From NCBI GenBank assembly GCA_039881045.1, contig JAYWVB010000003.1:682001-746000 (forward strand): DNA of 64,000 nucleotides. Reading direction: 5' to 3'. Source of the DNA: Chaetomium olivaceum (Eukaryota; Ascomycota; Sordariomycetes; Sordariales; Chaetomiaceae). Below the pieces are notes generated by a model, which saw nothing but the letters and a program-made list of their open reading frames with translations, searched no databases and had not been told where the DNA came from. A program made the translations under genes and the position numbers. Each line of letters opens with the position of its first letter. Within the stretch, counting starts at the first letter, position 1. Below are positions 21,701-33,807 of this stretch, piece after piece.

Positions 21701-23755
21701 GGTCTCAGCGTGTGCGGGCGGGGTCCCGTGACTGGAGAACACGTAAAATCGGCCAGGCCCTAGAGCGCCTGGACCCAATTCACGCTGTGGCTGATCAGGT
21801 GCCCCGCCATTTTCCACTGGCCCCGGAACGCCAACCCCAGACAGTGCGTCTTTCATCAAGTAAAATGGGGGTAATGGAAATCCCATTTGCTGCGATTCAT
21901 ATCCGCCGACCTGTTCCTGACGTCGCACGGGACCGGGCCGCCTCAACAAATCTAGTAAGCCGTTCTCGAAGCCCGGAACTTGAAGCGGTGGAAAAAAACG
22001 GAGTTGCGGGGGAGGGCCCAGGGACAGGAACGGGTGTTTGAGTAAAAAATGTCTTCACGATGGAATTCCAAGTGAGTGCGCGCGCACTGGGTAGACGTCA
22101 CCACACAGCACATCTCGAAGTCCCAGCTCCATACATGCATACACCTAGGCGAACTCGTTACCCCTAGAATTGACCGCTGCTATGCCGACCGGGGTGCCGT
22201 GGCACACTGGGCTGGCAGGAGAGAGATCGGGTTCCGGGAACGAGGGTCCGGCTGGGATGCGGTGAAACAAGTCAAGTCCGGAGAAAAACCTCTGCTGTCC
22301 TCGTGCCGGCAGCCAAACTCGCAACGCCCGGATCGAAATATTCTCTGACTTGGTCACGGGGTCGCGGAGAGATTGGTATTGGCGCTCAACGGCGCCGCTG
22401 CAAGTGTTCATCCCTGCCAAGAAAATCCAGACCGTCTCTCAATGCTCCACGTTTGGGGCTGCGTTGCCATGATTCGGTTCCTTACCCGGACTTGGGGCAG
22501 CCGTCCCGTCGATGAGGTCCTAAAGATAAAAATAAAGCAAGGATGAAAGAGACATGATTCTGCGGTATTTTGTCTTCTTTATTACTAAAATTTAGACGAG
22601 TCTAACTTGTAAGGGATACTGTGCAATGACTCCAGTCCGCTGGCGCTCTTTGCCCTTGCATTTCCGGTGCGAGAACCCCAGGATATGATGACTTGGCCTC
22701 CTGCCATTGTTATTCTACTGTGTCACGGTAAGCATGTATAGACCAAGGTACCTAGTTTACCAAATCTAACTTGCCAGAACCCCTTTTCTTGATCAGTACC
22801 AAACTGGTTGACCGACACATGCACCTGTGCACCGTGGCATCCACATCTCCAGATTCGACTTCCCTGCGTAGAATGTTCACGATGCTAAGGAGGATTCTTG
22901 AGTAAGACGTTGGTCGGTCAGAATTACCTAAGATATTCCAAGACTAATGCAAGTCAACCCCAGATTTTCATCTGTCTCGCACAAAGACCCCGGAAGGTCA
23001 CCGAGGGGTTCTTCGGTACGTAGATCTGGGGTTCGTGCAAAGGCGGTCATGAGCAAGCACTTGGCAATCTGAGGAAGCGCGGTTAGGTCGGATAGCGAAT
23101 TTTTCTGTGTGGCGGGGCGTCCGTCGTTCTTTCTTTGAAGGAGTCGGCATGTCGGAAATCCTCAAGTTACCGACCCAGCCCCCCAGACCTCACGACGATA
23201 CGATATCTTGCGTGCTTGAAGACAGCAAACGTGACCAAAACACTCATTGGTGGCTGGTGGCTGGTGGAAGGAAGGCGAGGTAAGCGTGGCGAGAGCCATC
23301 GAAGATTCCACCATGCTTCCTTGTGGGTCCTCCGCTGCTTGCCGCTCCCGCCCTTGGCAATCGGCGCAAGGGCGGCGTCGAGGCGACAAAGCCGATGGTG
23401 GTGCAATTGTTGGTGGGGGAGGTGGGTTGGTGGGGTCATTTATCGCCGCAAACGCGATGACCCCGCCGTTCTCAGAGTTTCGGCAAAGGATGGGACGTTT
23501 GAGAGATTCGACATTCAGTTTTTGAGTTACTGAGCCGCAGGCAAAGCTTACCTAGCCACCGCCTTGAACTGTTGGTCATATTTTGAAACTCGAATAAGGT
23601 GGCATACAGATCGGAATTAGATACCGCTGGGACCTAAGTTGTCTTTACATCGCGGGGGACAGCAATTCTCCGGTCTTATTCCTTTTCTTACTGTCTCACT
23701 TACCCTGCGGTTAAGTTACACCACATAACTTCGCATCAACTATCAGCAAATCACG
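18720..23755. other. Gene-poor region, about 5 kb
   Basis: Bounded by the 5' ends of gdh2 and the kynureninase gene, so it contains both promoters. No protein family was recognised in either strand. The longest frames (19012-19557 minus, 18788-19309 plus, 19785-20228 minus, 21604-22041 plus) overlap each other and lack motifs. No transposase, reverse transcriptase or clear long repeat was seen, and composition is balanced rather than AT-rich. It may hold a long regulatory region, non-coding RNA or unrecognisable remnants. Confidence 0.5.
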
Positions 23756-25372
23756 ATGAGCTCTCAAAAGAATATCTCTTCCGCCATTGCGGACGCCCAG
23801 GCCAAAGCTCAGGTGTTGGACCGGGATGATCCCCTTGCATTTACACGCAACGAGTTCAATATCCCAACCAAAACCCAGATCGCGAGTACCCGCTTGCCCG
23901 ATTCAGGTGGGACAACTCCGAGTTCTGGGCAGTCCTGTAGTTCTGGTGTGGAAAACTAATGACATTGTCCCGTGAGCGTAGCTACTACAGAATCTGCGTC
24001 TGGTGATGGCGCCACTGATAAGTGCGTCTACCTCTGCGGCAACTCCCTAGGGCTCCAACCCAAACGGACCCAAACCCGTGTCAACCAGTATCTATCGACC
24101 TGGGCTACTCAGGGAGTTCAGGGACACTTTAAACCCCTTGAAGAGTCACCACTCCCAACCTGGCTCGATGCCGATGATAGAGCCGCCGAACTTATCGCCC
24201 CCGTCGTGGGAGCCTCCAAGACGGAGGTGGCTGTCATGCAGACGCTCACAGCCAACCTCCACCTGCTCATGTCTGCCTTTTACAAGCCAGATATCAACGG
24301 GAAACACAAGATCATACTCGAGAGCAAGGCCTTCCCCAGCGACCATGTAAGCCCGCCCATCCAGCACATGCCGAACAAATAAATATGACAGTGCTAACCC
24401 ACCTCCCAGTTCGCCGTCGAGACCCAACTCCGCCACCACAACCTCGACCCGGCCACCTCCATGATCACCCTCACCTCGCCCTCCTCCCCGGAAGACAACA
24501 TCCTCACCACCGCCGAGATCCTCAACGCCATCACCACCCACGCCGCCACAACCGCCCTCATCCTGCTCCCCGGAATCCAGTACTACACCGGCCAGCTGCT
24601 CGACATCCCCACCATCACCGCCCACGCGCGCGCCCACTCCGTCTTCATCATCTGGGACCTCGCCCACGCCGTCGGCAACGCACCCCTCGCCCTGCACGAC
24701 TGGGGCGTCGACGCCGCTGCGTGGTGCAGCTACAAGTATCTGAATGGCGGGCCGGGCTGTATCGGCGGGCTGTTCGTGCACGAGCGGAATAGTGCCGTGC
24801 CGACGCCTGTCGGGGAGGAGGAGGTGGTCGGTGAAGGTGAAGGGGAAGGGGAAGGCTATGCGAACCGGTTGGCGGGTTGGTGGGGCAACGACAAGCGCAC
24901 GCGGTTTGCGATGGTCAACCGATTTCGTCCGGTGGCGGGTGCTGCCGGGTTTCAGCTCAGCAACCCGAGTATTTTGGATATTACGAGCTTGACGGCGTCG
25001 TTGGAGGTGTTTGGCGAGGCGGGCGGGGTGGGCGCGCTAAGGGAGAAGTCGCTGCGGCTGACGGCGTTTTTGGAGGAGCTGCTTGTTGGAGAGGGTTCAG
25101 TCGTCGGGGCGGAGGAGCGGGCGCTGTTCCGGGTGATTACACCGTCGGATCCGGCGCAGAGGGGCGCGCAGTTGAGTCTGATGCTGCGCGGGGGTTTGTT
25201 GGAGACGGTGATGCGGGAGCTGGAGAAGAGGGCCGTGATTGTGGATGAGCGCAAGCCGGATGTGATTCGCGTTGCGCCGGCACCGTTGTATAATACCTTT
25301 GAGGATTGCGTGCGGTTTGTGGAGGCCTTTGCGGAGGCGTTGGCGGTGGCCGCGAAGGAGGTTGCTGTATGA
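23756..25372 (+). CDS. bna5: Kynureninase
   Basis: PLP enzyme of tryptophan catabolism and de novo NAD synthesis, cleaving kynurenine or 3-hydroxykynurenine to anthranilate or 3-hydroxyanthranilate plus alanine. Three exons (23756-23906, 23982-24346, 24410-25372) give 492 residues in one frame. Intron 1 has an ACTAATGAC branch site; intron 2 ends CTCCCAG. Signatures are YLCGNSLGLQPK near residue 80, WDLAHAVGNAPL with the PLP-contacting Asp, and SYKYLNGGPG with the Schiff-base lysine at about residue 281. The C-terminal domain ends normally at the TGA. It is tail to tail with prephenate dehydrogenase, so both are aromatic amino-acid genes. No frame break. Confidence 0.95.
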
Positions 25373-25935
25373 GATGATAGACTAGTATACCTACGACAGG
25401 TTGCGGACGGGGGTGGCCGGTGAGCTTTTTTATTGTTATGTTTTGAACAGCTACATGTTATTTGGGTTATATGCTATTGTTTGTTGTGTAATGTTGTGTT
25501 GATGTTGAGGCTCTCACCGAACGAAAGTCCATGTAAAATAGATCGAAAAAAGACAGTAAAATGAGAAAATGAAGTGAAGTTTAAGATGTCTAATAGAAGA
25601 TAGAAGAAGTAGTCCTTCCTTGAATGAATAACGTATATGTGTATAATCAAGGATCAAAGATGAGTTATATAAACTCAAGTATATTTACACTTGGGGTTTA
25701 ACTTAATGACGTTGAGTATAATATTCTTCAACACACATGTAGGACGAGGTACTTACTAGGGAGAGGAAAAGAATTAGCAATACGAATGATAACGAGTCAC
25801 AATGTCTAGCGCTAATATATTTGTAGACTCCCATCAACTATGTCGAAACCATCTAACAACCAACTCGCCGCCCTCCCGTCAGTAACCCCCGCTGATGATC
25901 TCAGGCCATGAACCACCCCGGCGAGACGGAAACAC
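25373..25935. other. AT-rich convergent intergenic region
   Basis: About 560 bp between the stops of bna5 and tyr1. Clearly AT-rich at 25430-25850, consistent with two 3' UTRs. Nothing else seen. Confidence 0.45.
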
Positions 25936-27803
25936 TCACTCCTTCTCGCTCTCCAGCACAGCCTTGATCATAGCCTGCCCCATCTCAACCGCCCCCTTAA
26001 ACCTCGGCTCAAAGAACTTCTGCGTCACGGCAAACCGCTCCCTCCACGTCTCAAACTGCCTCAGCGCAACACACTCAGCCCACCCGGACGCGGCGATGGT
26101 AAACTGCAAATCGTCGCGGCGGAACGTGTTATCCTCGATACCAACGCGCAGGCTCTCGTCCAGCAGGCCCGGCGTGCGGAACAAGTGCTCGGTGACACCC
26201 AGCCACAGCCGGAACAGCGGCGTCGAGCAGATCATGTGGTCGTAGGGGACGATGCCCAGCGCGCTCCAGCAGTCGACCATGGCCAGCAGCGAGAGGTGGT
26301 TGTTGGGCTTGGCCGGAGCATTGTTCTTGGCATTCGCGTTGAGGCTGAAGCGGTCGACGACGCCGTCGGGCAGCAGCGGCTTGCCCTCCCACTTGGGGCG
26401 GTCCTCGGGGCCGAAGACTTTCTCTTTGGCCGCGTAGACACGCTCGCGTAGCTCGTCGTGGCGGCCCTCGAGCATCAGGTAGAAGAGTTCGGTGGTGGAG
26501 CGGGCGAACTGGTTGATCTGCTTGTGGGCCTCGGGGTTGAGGATAGCTAAGCCCGCGTAGACGTGCCACTTCTGCGCGTAGATGCGCAGCATCAGGTTGA
26601 TCTTGACGTTCTCGATGCCGCCCACGTAGCGTGTGCCCTCCCACGGGAACTGCTGGTTGGCGTGCCAGGCCTTGCCCATTGAGAGGAAGGCTGCGTGTGT
26701 GACGGCCTGCGTGTCGGCTGTGATGCGGTCGTGCTCGCGCGCCGTGAGGTAGACATGCTTGGATCCGAGGCAGCGCAGGACGGTTTCGACTTTGTTGAAA
26801 GAGGCGTCCGAGGCACGATGCTTGATCAGGACAAGCGGTTGGTCGCGGGGGTCGACGCTGGGGCCGTGGAGGGAGTGGCAGGAGACGATGTCGACATCGC
26901 TGGGTAGGTGCTCTTCAAAAGCCTTGATCTCGGGATCTTTGCAGGATGTTTGGCCGCCCACAATGGCGCCAAGTCGGGTTGCTACATAGGGTGATACGTG
27001 GTGAGAATGACATTGAGAAACACAACGGTATCACGGATGGCACACACAAGGACCGTACTGGGCGACGACGCGACCAATCGCCGCCGCTTCAACACTGTAA
27101 ACGATGTAGTTGCTGGCGCGAGACACCAGGTGACCGTTGCGGAGAATTTGTATATTCTTCTATAGACAGAATCTCAGCACTGGTTCGCAGCGGAGATTGA
27201 ATTAGATGCACGCCATACATGGTCGGCAAACTCAGCAACCAGCTCATCGTATTTCTCCTCTCTGTCGCAGGCCATGATCCTGAAGCCCACCACCATCAGC
27301 CTCTACTTTTGTGTGTGATCATCAACATGTCTGTAATCCAAGTCAGCGGGTGTCCGAGCAGAACTAGTGCTGAAATGTTGTGTGGATAGGTGTATCATCA
27401 GACAAAGAATAGTAAGGTAGCTGAGAATTTTCATCATGGAAAGCCCGCAGCGGTGAACCGGGGCCAGAAAGGCTGACCGGCCATGCCACGAGCGATACTC
27501 TAGCCAAATGCGCTCAAGTCATCATGCGATGGGGTGATGTGGAGTAGTGAAGGTGATGCGAGGTAAAAAGCGACTTACCAAAGTCAACAGCTCTGGAAGC
27601 TTGGGGTTAGCAACGGCCACCGCCCGTCGCAAGACAAAGCCTCGTCGACGGTGCGGTAGCTGTGCGGAGAGGGAAATAACTGGTGATTACCTCCATCCGG
27701 CACTGCTCAGCCGCCGGGCATACATCTTGCCCATGTCGCCCATGCCGATGAGGCCGATGACAAAGTCTTCGGCACCCGGAAAGGTTGCCATGGCGGATGC
27801 CAT
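25936..27803 (-). CDS. tyr1: Prephenate dehydrogenase
   Basis: NADP-dependent enzyme of tyrosine biosynthesis (prephenate to 4-hydroxyphenylpyruvate). Four exons, 27691-27803, 27219-27279, 27048-27159 and 25936-26981, join to 443 residues with matching phases. The N-terminal Rossmann motif is VIGLIGMGDMGKMYARRL, followed by VVACD-like IMACDRE as the end of the second strand. The large exon carries GAIVGGQTSCKDPE, SCHSLHGPSVDP, QPLVLIKH and the C-terminal helical domain with WEGTRYVGGIENVK. The first three exons are short and separated by introns of about 60-410 nt. No frame break. Confidence 0.93.
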
Positions 27804-28182
27804 TTTTTCTTATCCACTGACTGACGGACTGCTTGATTCAAGGCAAGTTCCTCGTTCCCAGATCACATCGTCGAACCGCGGCGCCGGCAGCTTCCCTTCG
27901 TTTTCAGGTTGAGAGCTGCGCGGGGTGTTGCGAGTGAGGTGCAGAAAAAGCTAGGAAGAAAATTTCCAATCGCGTGTGGAATTTATGCAGTCAAAAAATC
28001 CCGGTGGGTCTCAAAGTTGACCCACTTTGATGCTCAAGAACCCACAGTGCGTGGATGGCTGCACAGTGTGCCTAGCACTTATGGAGTATCTGGTCACCAA
28101 ACCACAGTTCGTCACGTTCACTTGTAGCACCACAGCTCAACTCTCCGAAAACCAGAAAATTGCAGGATATCCCCTATAAACC
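27804..28182. promoter_or_regulatory. Divergent promoter region of tyr1 and the Kti13-like gene
   Basis: About 380 bp between two divergent start codons, so it must carry both promoters. No specific operator recognised. Confidence 0.45.
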
Positions 28183-29471
28183 ATGATTTTTATACAAGCC
28201 CTCGGCTCTAACGGGTCAGGTCAACTCGGCATAGGCCACAAAGAAGATGTCTCCACCCCCCAACCCGTGCTCCTCCCGTCCTGCATCACCACCGCCAGCC
28301 CCCAACCAAAACTGAAACGCATAGCAGCAGGCGGAAACCACACCCTTCTTCTTTTCGAATCAGGAGACCTCCTCTGGAGCGGCGACCACACCACGGGCGC
28401 ATGCGGGCCCGTCACCACCACAGCCAGCACAGAGAACAGCACCACAGATGACAGCACCCCCGAACTAACCCCCCAGTTCCGCCCCGTCGACCTCTCCTCC
28501 CTCCCCCCAGGATCCAAACCCATCCACGTATCCGCCACCTGGACCGCCACCATCCTCGTCACCACGACCACCACCCTCCTTCCAACTCCGTCCCCAACCC
28601 TCACACTACCACTCCCTCCAACACCACCAGTACCACCCCCAGTACCACCACCACCCACAAAGTCTACACCTTCGGCACCTCCCCCAAAGACAACCTCGGC
28701 CTCGGCCCCTCCAACCCCTCCAACCCCTCCAACCCCACCAGCACCACCTTTCACCCAACACCCATCCCCAACTTCCCGCCCCCCAACACCCACATCACCG
28801 ACCTCTCCTCCTGCATGGCCCACACGGTCGCCGTGCTCAGCAACGGCGAAGCCTGGGGGTGGGGCAACGGGCGCAAGGGCCAGCTGGGCGAGCCGGCGAC
28901 GGGCGCGGTGTGTTCGCCCCGTAGGATCGAGGGGGTCGGGTTTGCTGTGGCTAGGGCCGTTTGTGGGAGAGAGTTTACGTGTCTTTTTGGGGCGGCTGAT
29001 GCTGGTGCTGGTGCTGCTGCTGGTGCTGGGGGGGAGATGCTGGTGCTGGGGTCGGATAAGTGGGGGGTGAGGTCGCAGGCTCCTTCTCTTCCTACTCCTT
29101 CGGGGTCGGGCTATGGGGGTGGTGTGGCGGGGTGGAGGGAGGTCGGTGCTGGGTGGGGGAGCGTGTTTGTGTTGAAGGAGGATGGGGAGTTGTTGAGTTG
29201 GGGGAGGGATGATCATGGGCAGCTGGCGCGTGGGGATATCGGGCGGGTCCGGGATATTGCGGTGGGTAGTGAGCACGCGCTGGCGTTGACCGAGGCTGGT
29301 GATTTGATGGTTTGGGGCTGGGGCGAGCATGGCAACTGTGGACCGATTCGGGACCAAGACGGAGAGAAAGGGGAGCGGAATAAAATCGTTTCGGCGGGAG
29401 AGGGAATGGAAATCACCATGATTGGCGCCGGCTGTGCAACGAGCTGGATCGTCTCCGAGAAGCCAACGTAA
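28183..29471 (+). CDS. kti13: RCC1-repeat protein, Kti13/Ats1-like (one frame break)
   Basis: RCC1-type beta-propeller. In yeast, Kti13/Ats1 pairs with Kti11/Dph3 and is needed for diphthamide synthesis on eEF2 and for Elongator-dependent tRNA wobble modification. The start ALGSNGSGQLGIGHKEDVSTPQ, the GGNHTLLL repeat, GSEHALALTEAGDLMVWGWGEHGNCG and the ending AGCATSWIV follow the Kti13 pattern rather than nuclear RCC1. The frame used from 28183 changes to the one carrying KVYTFGTSPKDNLGLG somewhere between 28556 and 28655, within an ACC/CCA-rich stretch. This is a one-base indel or, less likely, an unusual intron. A CCAACCCCT minisatellite (about 28705-28735) and GGTGCT repeats (about 28996-29050) make length errors plausible. 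Tail to tail with rad9. Confidence 0.82.
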
Positions 29472-29572
29472 ACTACCCCCTGGTATCATCATCAAAGCAA
29501 CCGGTTCACCATCACCAACACCAAAGCTACACAACGCAAAGCAAGCTGGTCTTCACCGCTACACTTGTTAAG

Positions 29573-31260
29573 TCAAGGAGAGAATAGGCCGAACCGACGG
29601 ACCTGTACGAGTCAGCGGGACAGGATCCCAGGCAAGACCAGGGGTTACACGTACTTCAGAGAGCCGTTGTGTTGGCTCAAGGCCTGACGCAAGGCGATCG
29701 GGAGGCGCCTCTTGGGTCTCCGCCTGTTTGGATAGATAACTTCCGACGCGCAGAGTCGAGGGGTTCTACTCCTAGTTAGTGCAAGCTGTGGGCTAGAGCA
29801 GGACAGAGAACGTACCGGCTCGTTGGTGGCATTCCACTCCAGCCTCCCGGTCTCCTCCTCTTCCTCTTCATCTGGATTGACGGGCTCCCATTGCTCGTCG
29901 TCCTCGTTTTGCTCGACAAACAACGATTCGGACCGAGCCGTGGCGGGAGGCGGCATCGGCGATGGCCGCATTTCGAAGACGTGGTGGCGAGGCCTGATGG
30001 GCGTCTTTTGCTGCGGAGGCTTGGATGCAGGCGGGTCTGGCTGGTTATCATTTGCGGCGGAGCTCCCCCGGTGCGATGCGGAATCAAGGGGTGGTGCGGG
30101 AGTCCTTGCGGCGCTCGCCCGTGGATTCTTGTGCTTCTGTGTCAAGGCGTCCTTCTCGCCAACCGTCATGAGGATGAACTCGCACAGGACGCCATCAGTA
30201 CTGTAGGATAGTTTCATGGGACGCCCAGGGTTCGAGTAGCTAGTTGCAAGCGCGCCGCTGGTCATCTGAGCGTGCTGGAGGATGGCACGGAAGTCCTTGA
30301 CGCTGATGATGATGTGAAGCTTGTCTTGGACTTCAACGTCATCAAACTCGTCCATCTCGACCGCAATGTTAGTGTGGAGGGGCTTTTTGAGAACAGCTGG
30401 TATCAGTCAGCCCAAGTCCTTTCCAACGAAGATGAAGCGGTGTCGTTACCTTCATTGCTGACAGTGCCACGCTTCTGCACTTTCTCCGTAAAGCATGTAA
30501 AGTTCACGACCCGGGCCTCGTCGTCTGTGTTGATGTCGAGCAGTTCTATGCCTGGACCGAAGTGGTCCATTAGTTGCCGCAATGTCCTGGACGAAATAGA
30601 CCAGTGGTGTTCGGCTTCGTCCTGGTTGAACTTGGCGTGCGTAGGGGGTTTCACTTCATATGGCAGCGAGTGCGAAGCCGTGATACCTTAACCGGTCAGC
30701 ACTCGGGCCACGGACCTTGAAGAAAGGGTGCTATACCATTTCTGAAGGAGACTCTGGCCACGAGACGGCTCTTCTTGCCGGCGCCATCATCAATGGCAAC
30801 ATCACACCGGTCTATCGAGGCATCCCTTTCCCTTGACTGATCCCCGCTCCCTTGGCGTGCTCTGAAGATGGTAAGGAGAGACTGTAATCTTCACGTTAGA
30901 ACAGGCGGCGGGCGAGAGTAGAGCGGTCATACCCGAATGTATAGCTGGCAAAAGAAACGGTCTCGATGCTGGGGAGTGCCCTCGAAGCTGTATCGCGAAA
31001 AGAATCTGTTGGCGGCAAAAGAGAAACAGACATATGCCGATTTAGAAATGTTGAGCGTTGTGAGCGTCAACTACGGGCATGAATTAGTTCACTGAGACAG
31101 GGCCTTCGAGGCTTGCAGGTCTGCTGAACGCTTGCTTGGTTCATACCTTGTCCTTTCTCGCCTCCAAAGAAACATCATCGCTGAACTTGAACATGCAAGC
31201 AAGAGCATCGTGGAGCACAGCAACACCTTCTTCGCTCAGTGTGAAGTTGAGGACTACCAT
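29573..31260 (-). CDS. rad9: DNA-damage checkpoint clamp subunit Rad9
   Basis: Subunit of the 9-1-1 clamp (Rad9-Hus1-Rad1), loaded at damaged DNA to activate the ATR-family checkpoint kinase. Seven exons fit one 451-residue frame: 31147-31260, 30933-31070, 30737-30881, 30450-30686, 29816-30396, 29655-29765 and 29573-29602. The N-terminus MVVLNFTLSEEGVAVLHDAL and the PCNA-like segments (KSAYVCFSFAANRFFSRY, LLDINTDDEARVVNF, MKLSYSTDGVLCEFILMT) are typical. A long Ser/Pro and acidic tail follows, ending LEPTQRLSE-VRRFGLFSP, a TQ-containing and GLF-type C-terminus as expected for phosphorylation and BRCT-protein binding. The last two exons are small, and the tail cannot be read correctly without them. 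No frame break. Confidence 0.92.
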
Positions 31261-31929
31261 GGCGGTTTTTTCCTACCGTGGTAGAACTAACTGCGCAATA
31301 AATCCCAGGCCAATGCAATAACTTTTGTCTACTACCTTGAAGGGGCAGGTAATGAGGCCAGGTTTTGGTTTGGGAGCCAGTGCGAAAAGGACGCGAGGTA
31401 TCACCTTCCCCAGGACAAGAAATACCTTGGGTGGTGATGACACAGACTGCCCGAGGACAACTGGGACGTTGAAATGGAAGGGACCACTGGATACAGTGGG
31501 AAATAGCGCCCCTTACAGTGTTGAATGTGCTGGGCTGACATGGCCCCCAGTGGGTCAGGCAGACGGGAGTCGGTTCCAGCCAAGTTCAGCCCGCAGCTTC
31601 CGACGCGTCAACCACCACGCACCTACCTGAACTTGGAAACCTTGGATTCATCTCATCAACAAACATTTATCAGACTTATAACCTATCACAGCATCTTTTC
31701 TCTTTATATTTCTCAGTGCCTGAATCAATTGGTTTTTTATTTGCACTGTTGCATGGTTGAAGTTGTCTTGTCCCGAGGTGCTATCCTTCTCGGCACTTAA
31801 CGTGCTTAACTACCCAGCAACTCCTCGACGCGTCGCCAGAAGTTTAAACGCGGTGCCTCCAGAGGCACCCCGGTCCCCCACAAGTTGCCACCCCGCCGGC
31901 TCCATCCGAACCCCGCGATACTCATTGCA
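31261..31929. promoter_or_regulatory. Divergent region between rad9 and the F-box gene
   Basis: About 670 bp with both start regions. No motif or gene recognised; small frames at 31325-31630 and 31525-31800 have no features. Confidence 0.4.
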
Positions 31930-33743
31930 ATGGGAGGACAAACAGGTCTAAGCTTTCCACAGGAAATATGGTGGCTTGTTTCTCAAGAGTTTGCGAATCG
32001 GCGCGACTTTGGCGGTCTTTTCCTCTGTGCCCGCTTAGGCAAGGGTATCGCCAGACTGGCGTTACCGGAGCTGTACGCGATCCACGACCAATCGCCTGCC
32101 ATCAACGCCCACATCCTGGATATTGAGACATCGATATGTCTCTGGCGTTCCATCATCACGTCGAGCCTCGGCAAGACGCTCTTTCCTTACTGTTGCTGGA
32201 TCAAGTCCCTGAAGCTCGGCAACCTTCACTCGCAGCTAGAGGATCTTGCCCGTGACAACCCGGGGCTCAAGGCTAGTTTCTTCAGCCCGCCCCTTGAGAA
32301 ACTCCAGATTCGTCGCGGCCGGGGCGGGCGCTCAATCTCGAGGCTATCATCATCGAGGTTGCCAATATGGTGACCGAGTGTATCCGAGCTTCGGCCGCCC
32401 AGGAAAGCAAGCGGATAGCCCTCACCGCACTCGAGGGCAACTACTTGCCCACCGCCAACCTGCCCAAATGGGTATCGAGCCTTTCCAGTTTGACCTCGCT
32501 TTCCGTCCGTGACGGCTCTGTGCTCAACAGCGACGTGGCTCGCGCCATCCGAGCAAATTGTCCGGCTTTCAGGGAGGTGTAAGTTGACCCTAACCCTGGT
32601 ATAGCCTTCGTGCTGGTCACATCTGTGTGCGAGTGCGTGATACTTGGTATCCCATGCTAATTTCTGGGCTTCTGCGCGCTCATTCAGAGAGTGCTTCTTT
32701 TGCTCGGGAACGGACCTTGATGAAGACCTGGCTGGCTTCTTCCGTAACCTGGAGCCCAACACCCTAGGTATGTTGCAGAATATGAAGACCGGAGTGGCGT
32801 AACAAAGGGGTTGTTGACAAGCTTCGCAGTGTCATTCACCATTTTGAGCATGAACGAGATTGGGAAGGAGACTTTCAAGGCTCTGGGCGAGCATTCCAGC
32901 TCTCTGAGATCCCTCAGTCTGTTCAGTCTTGAACGGACTGCCTTTCAAGCGTTGAATGAGTTGCAGCACTGCCTCTCTCTCGAGTCGCTCAGACTGGAGG
33001 GCGCACCTAGCGCTCGGCGTTACTTATGGGAGGCTGAATGCAAACAGGCTTTTCAGGAAGTGGTGCAGTGGCTACAGAAATGCACTGCCCTTCGAGAGCT
33101 AGAGTTTACAGTTGTCCCCACCGCAACCACAATACTCGCCGAGGTCCTGAAGTCACCCGTCGTTCGTTTGACGAGCCTCAGCCTTCTGACGTTTGACCTT
33201 GATAAGGAATTCTGTCTGTCTTTGCTCAAGCAGCAAGACCTCCGACATCTGGCAGTCAAGATCAGAGACGAAGACCTGCTCGAGGCTGACGACGAACGGC
33301 ATACCATGCTGGCCAATGCCGTTGCCTGCTGCCATGAGCTGCGCGAGCTAGACACTAACGAACTCTTCAGCCTCGAAGAGATTGAACATATTTGCGCCTC
33401 GCTACCTTGGTTGGAGGAGATTGTTTTGAACGGAGATCTCATCGATAACGAGTTTCTAACACCCCTGGCGCGCCTTTCGAAACTGAAGTCGCTCAACATA
33501 TTTGGGCCCTCAGTCATCTCACCCGACGTGGTATTGGAGTTCCTAGAAAAGCTTGCAGTAGACCCGAAAGGCAAACACGACGGGTTGCAAGTTTGGATCT
33601 CGAATCAGAACTACGACTCCAAGTTCACCGACGAGGAAGAAGCCAAGGTAACCAGTGCGCTGTGGGACCTGTTCAGGGGCCGGTTCGACATCAACTATCG
33701 GTTGGATCCAGACGAGCTGCACGAGTCTGACTTCTCAGATTGA
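31930..33743 (+). CDS. F-box/leucine-rich-repeat-like protein (one frame break)
   Basis: Likely substrate receptor for an SCF ubiquitin ligase. An N-terminal F-box-like segment (LSFPQEIWWLVSQEFANRRDFGGLFLCARLGKGI) is followed by irregular leucine-rich segments such as LRSLSLFSLERTAFQALNEL, LTSLSLLTFD and LKSLNIFGPSVIS. Exons are 31930-32578, 32688-32767 and 32830-33743. Both introns have standard ends and a CTAAT-type branch, and the phases agree. Within exon 1 the frame changes between about 32318 and 32335, in GGCCGGGGCGGGCGC: a one-base indel in a G/C run, since protein similarity in style continues on both sides. Substrate unknown. The gene is one of many lineage-specific F-box genes in such fungi. 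Confidence 0.7.
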
Positions 33744-33807
33744 TGCCGCTCAATTACGGACTCTGATGCTAGTCGCCAGTGTATTCTCAGCATTCAGGAG
33801 CGGTGGT

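Noticed and set aside
21604..22041. 145-codon plus-strand frame
   Set aside because: Arg/Ser-rich without motif; surrounding DNA shows no gene signs.
24146..24781. 211-codon minus-strand frame
   Set aside because: Antisense of kynureninase; Gly/Val/Asp-rich shadow.
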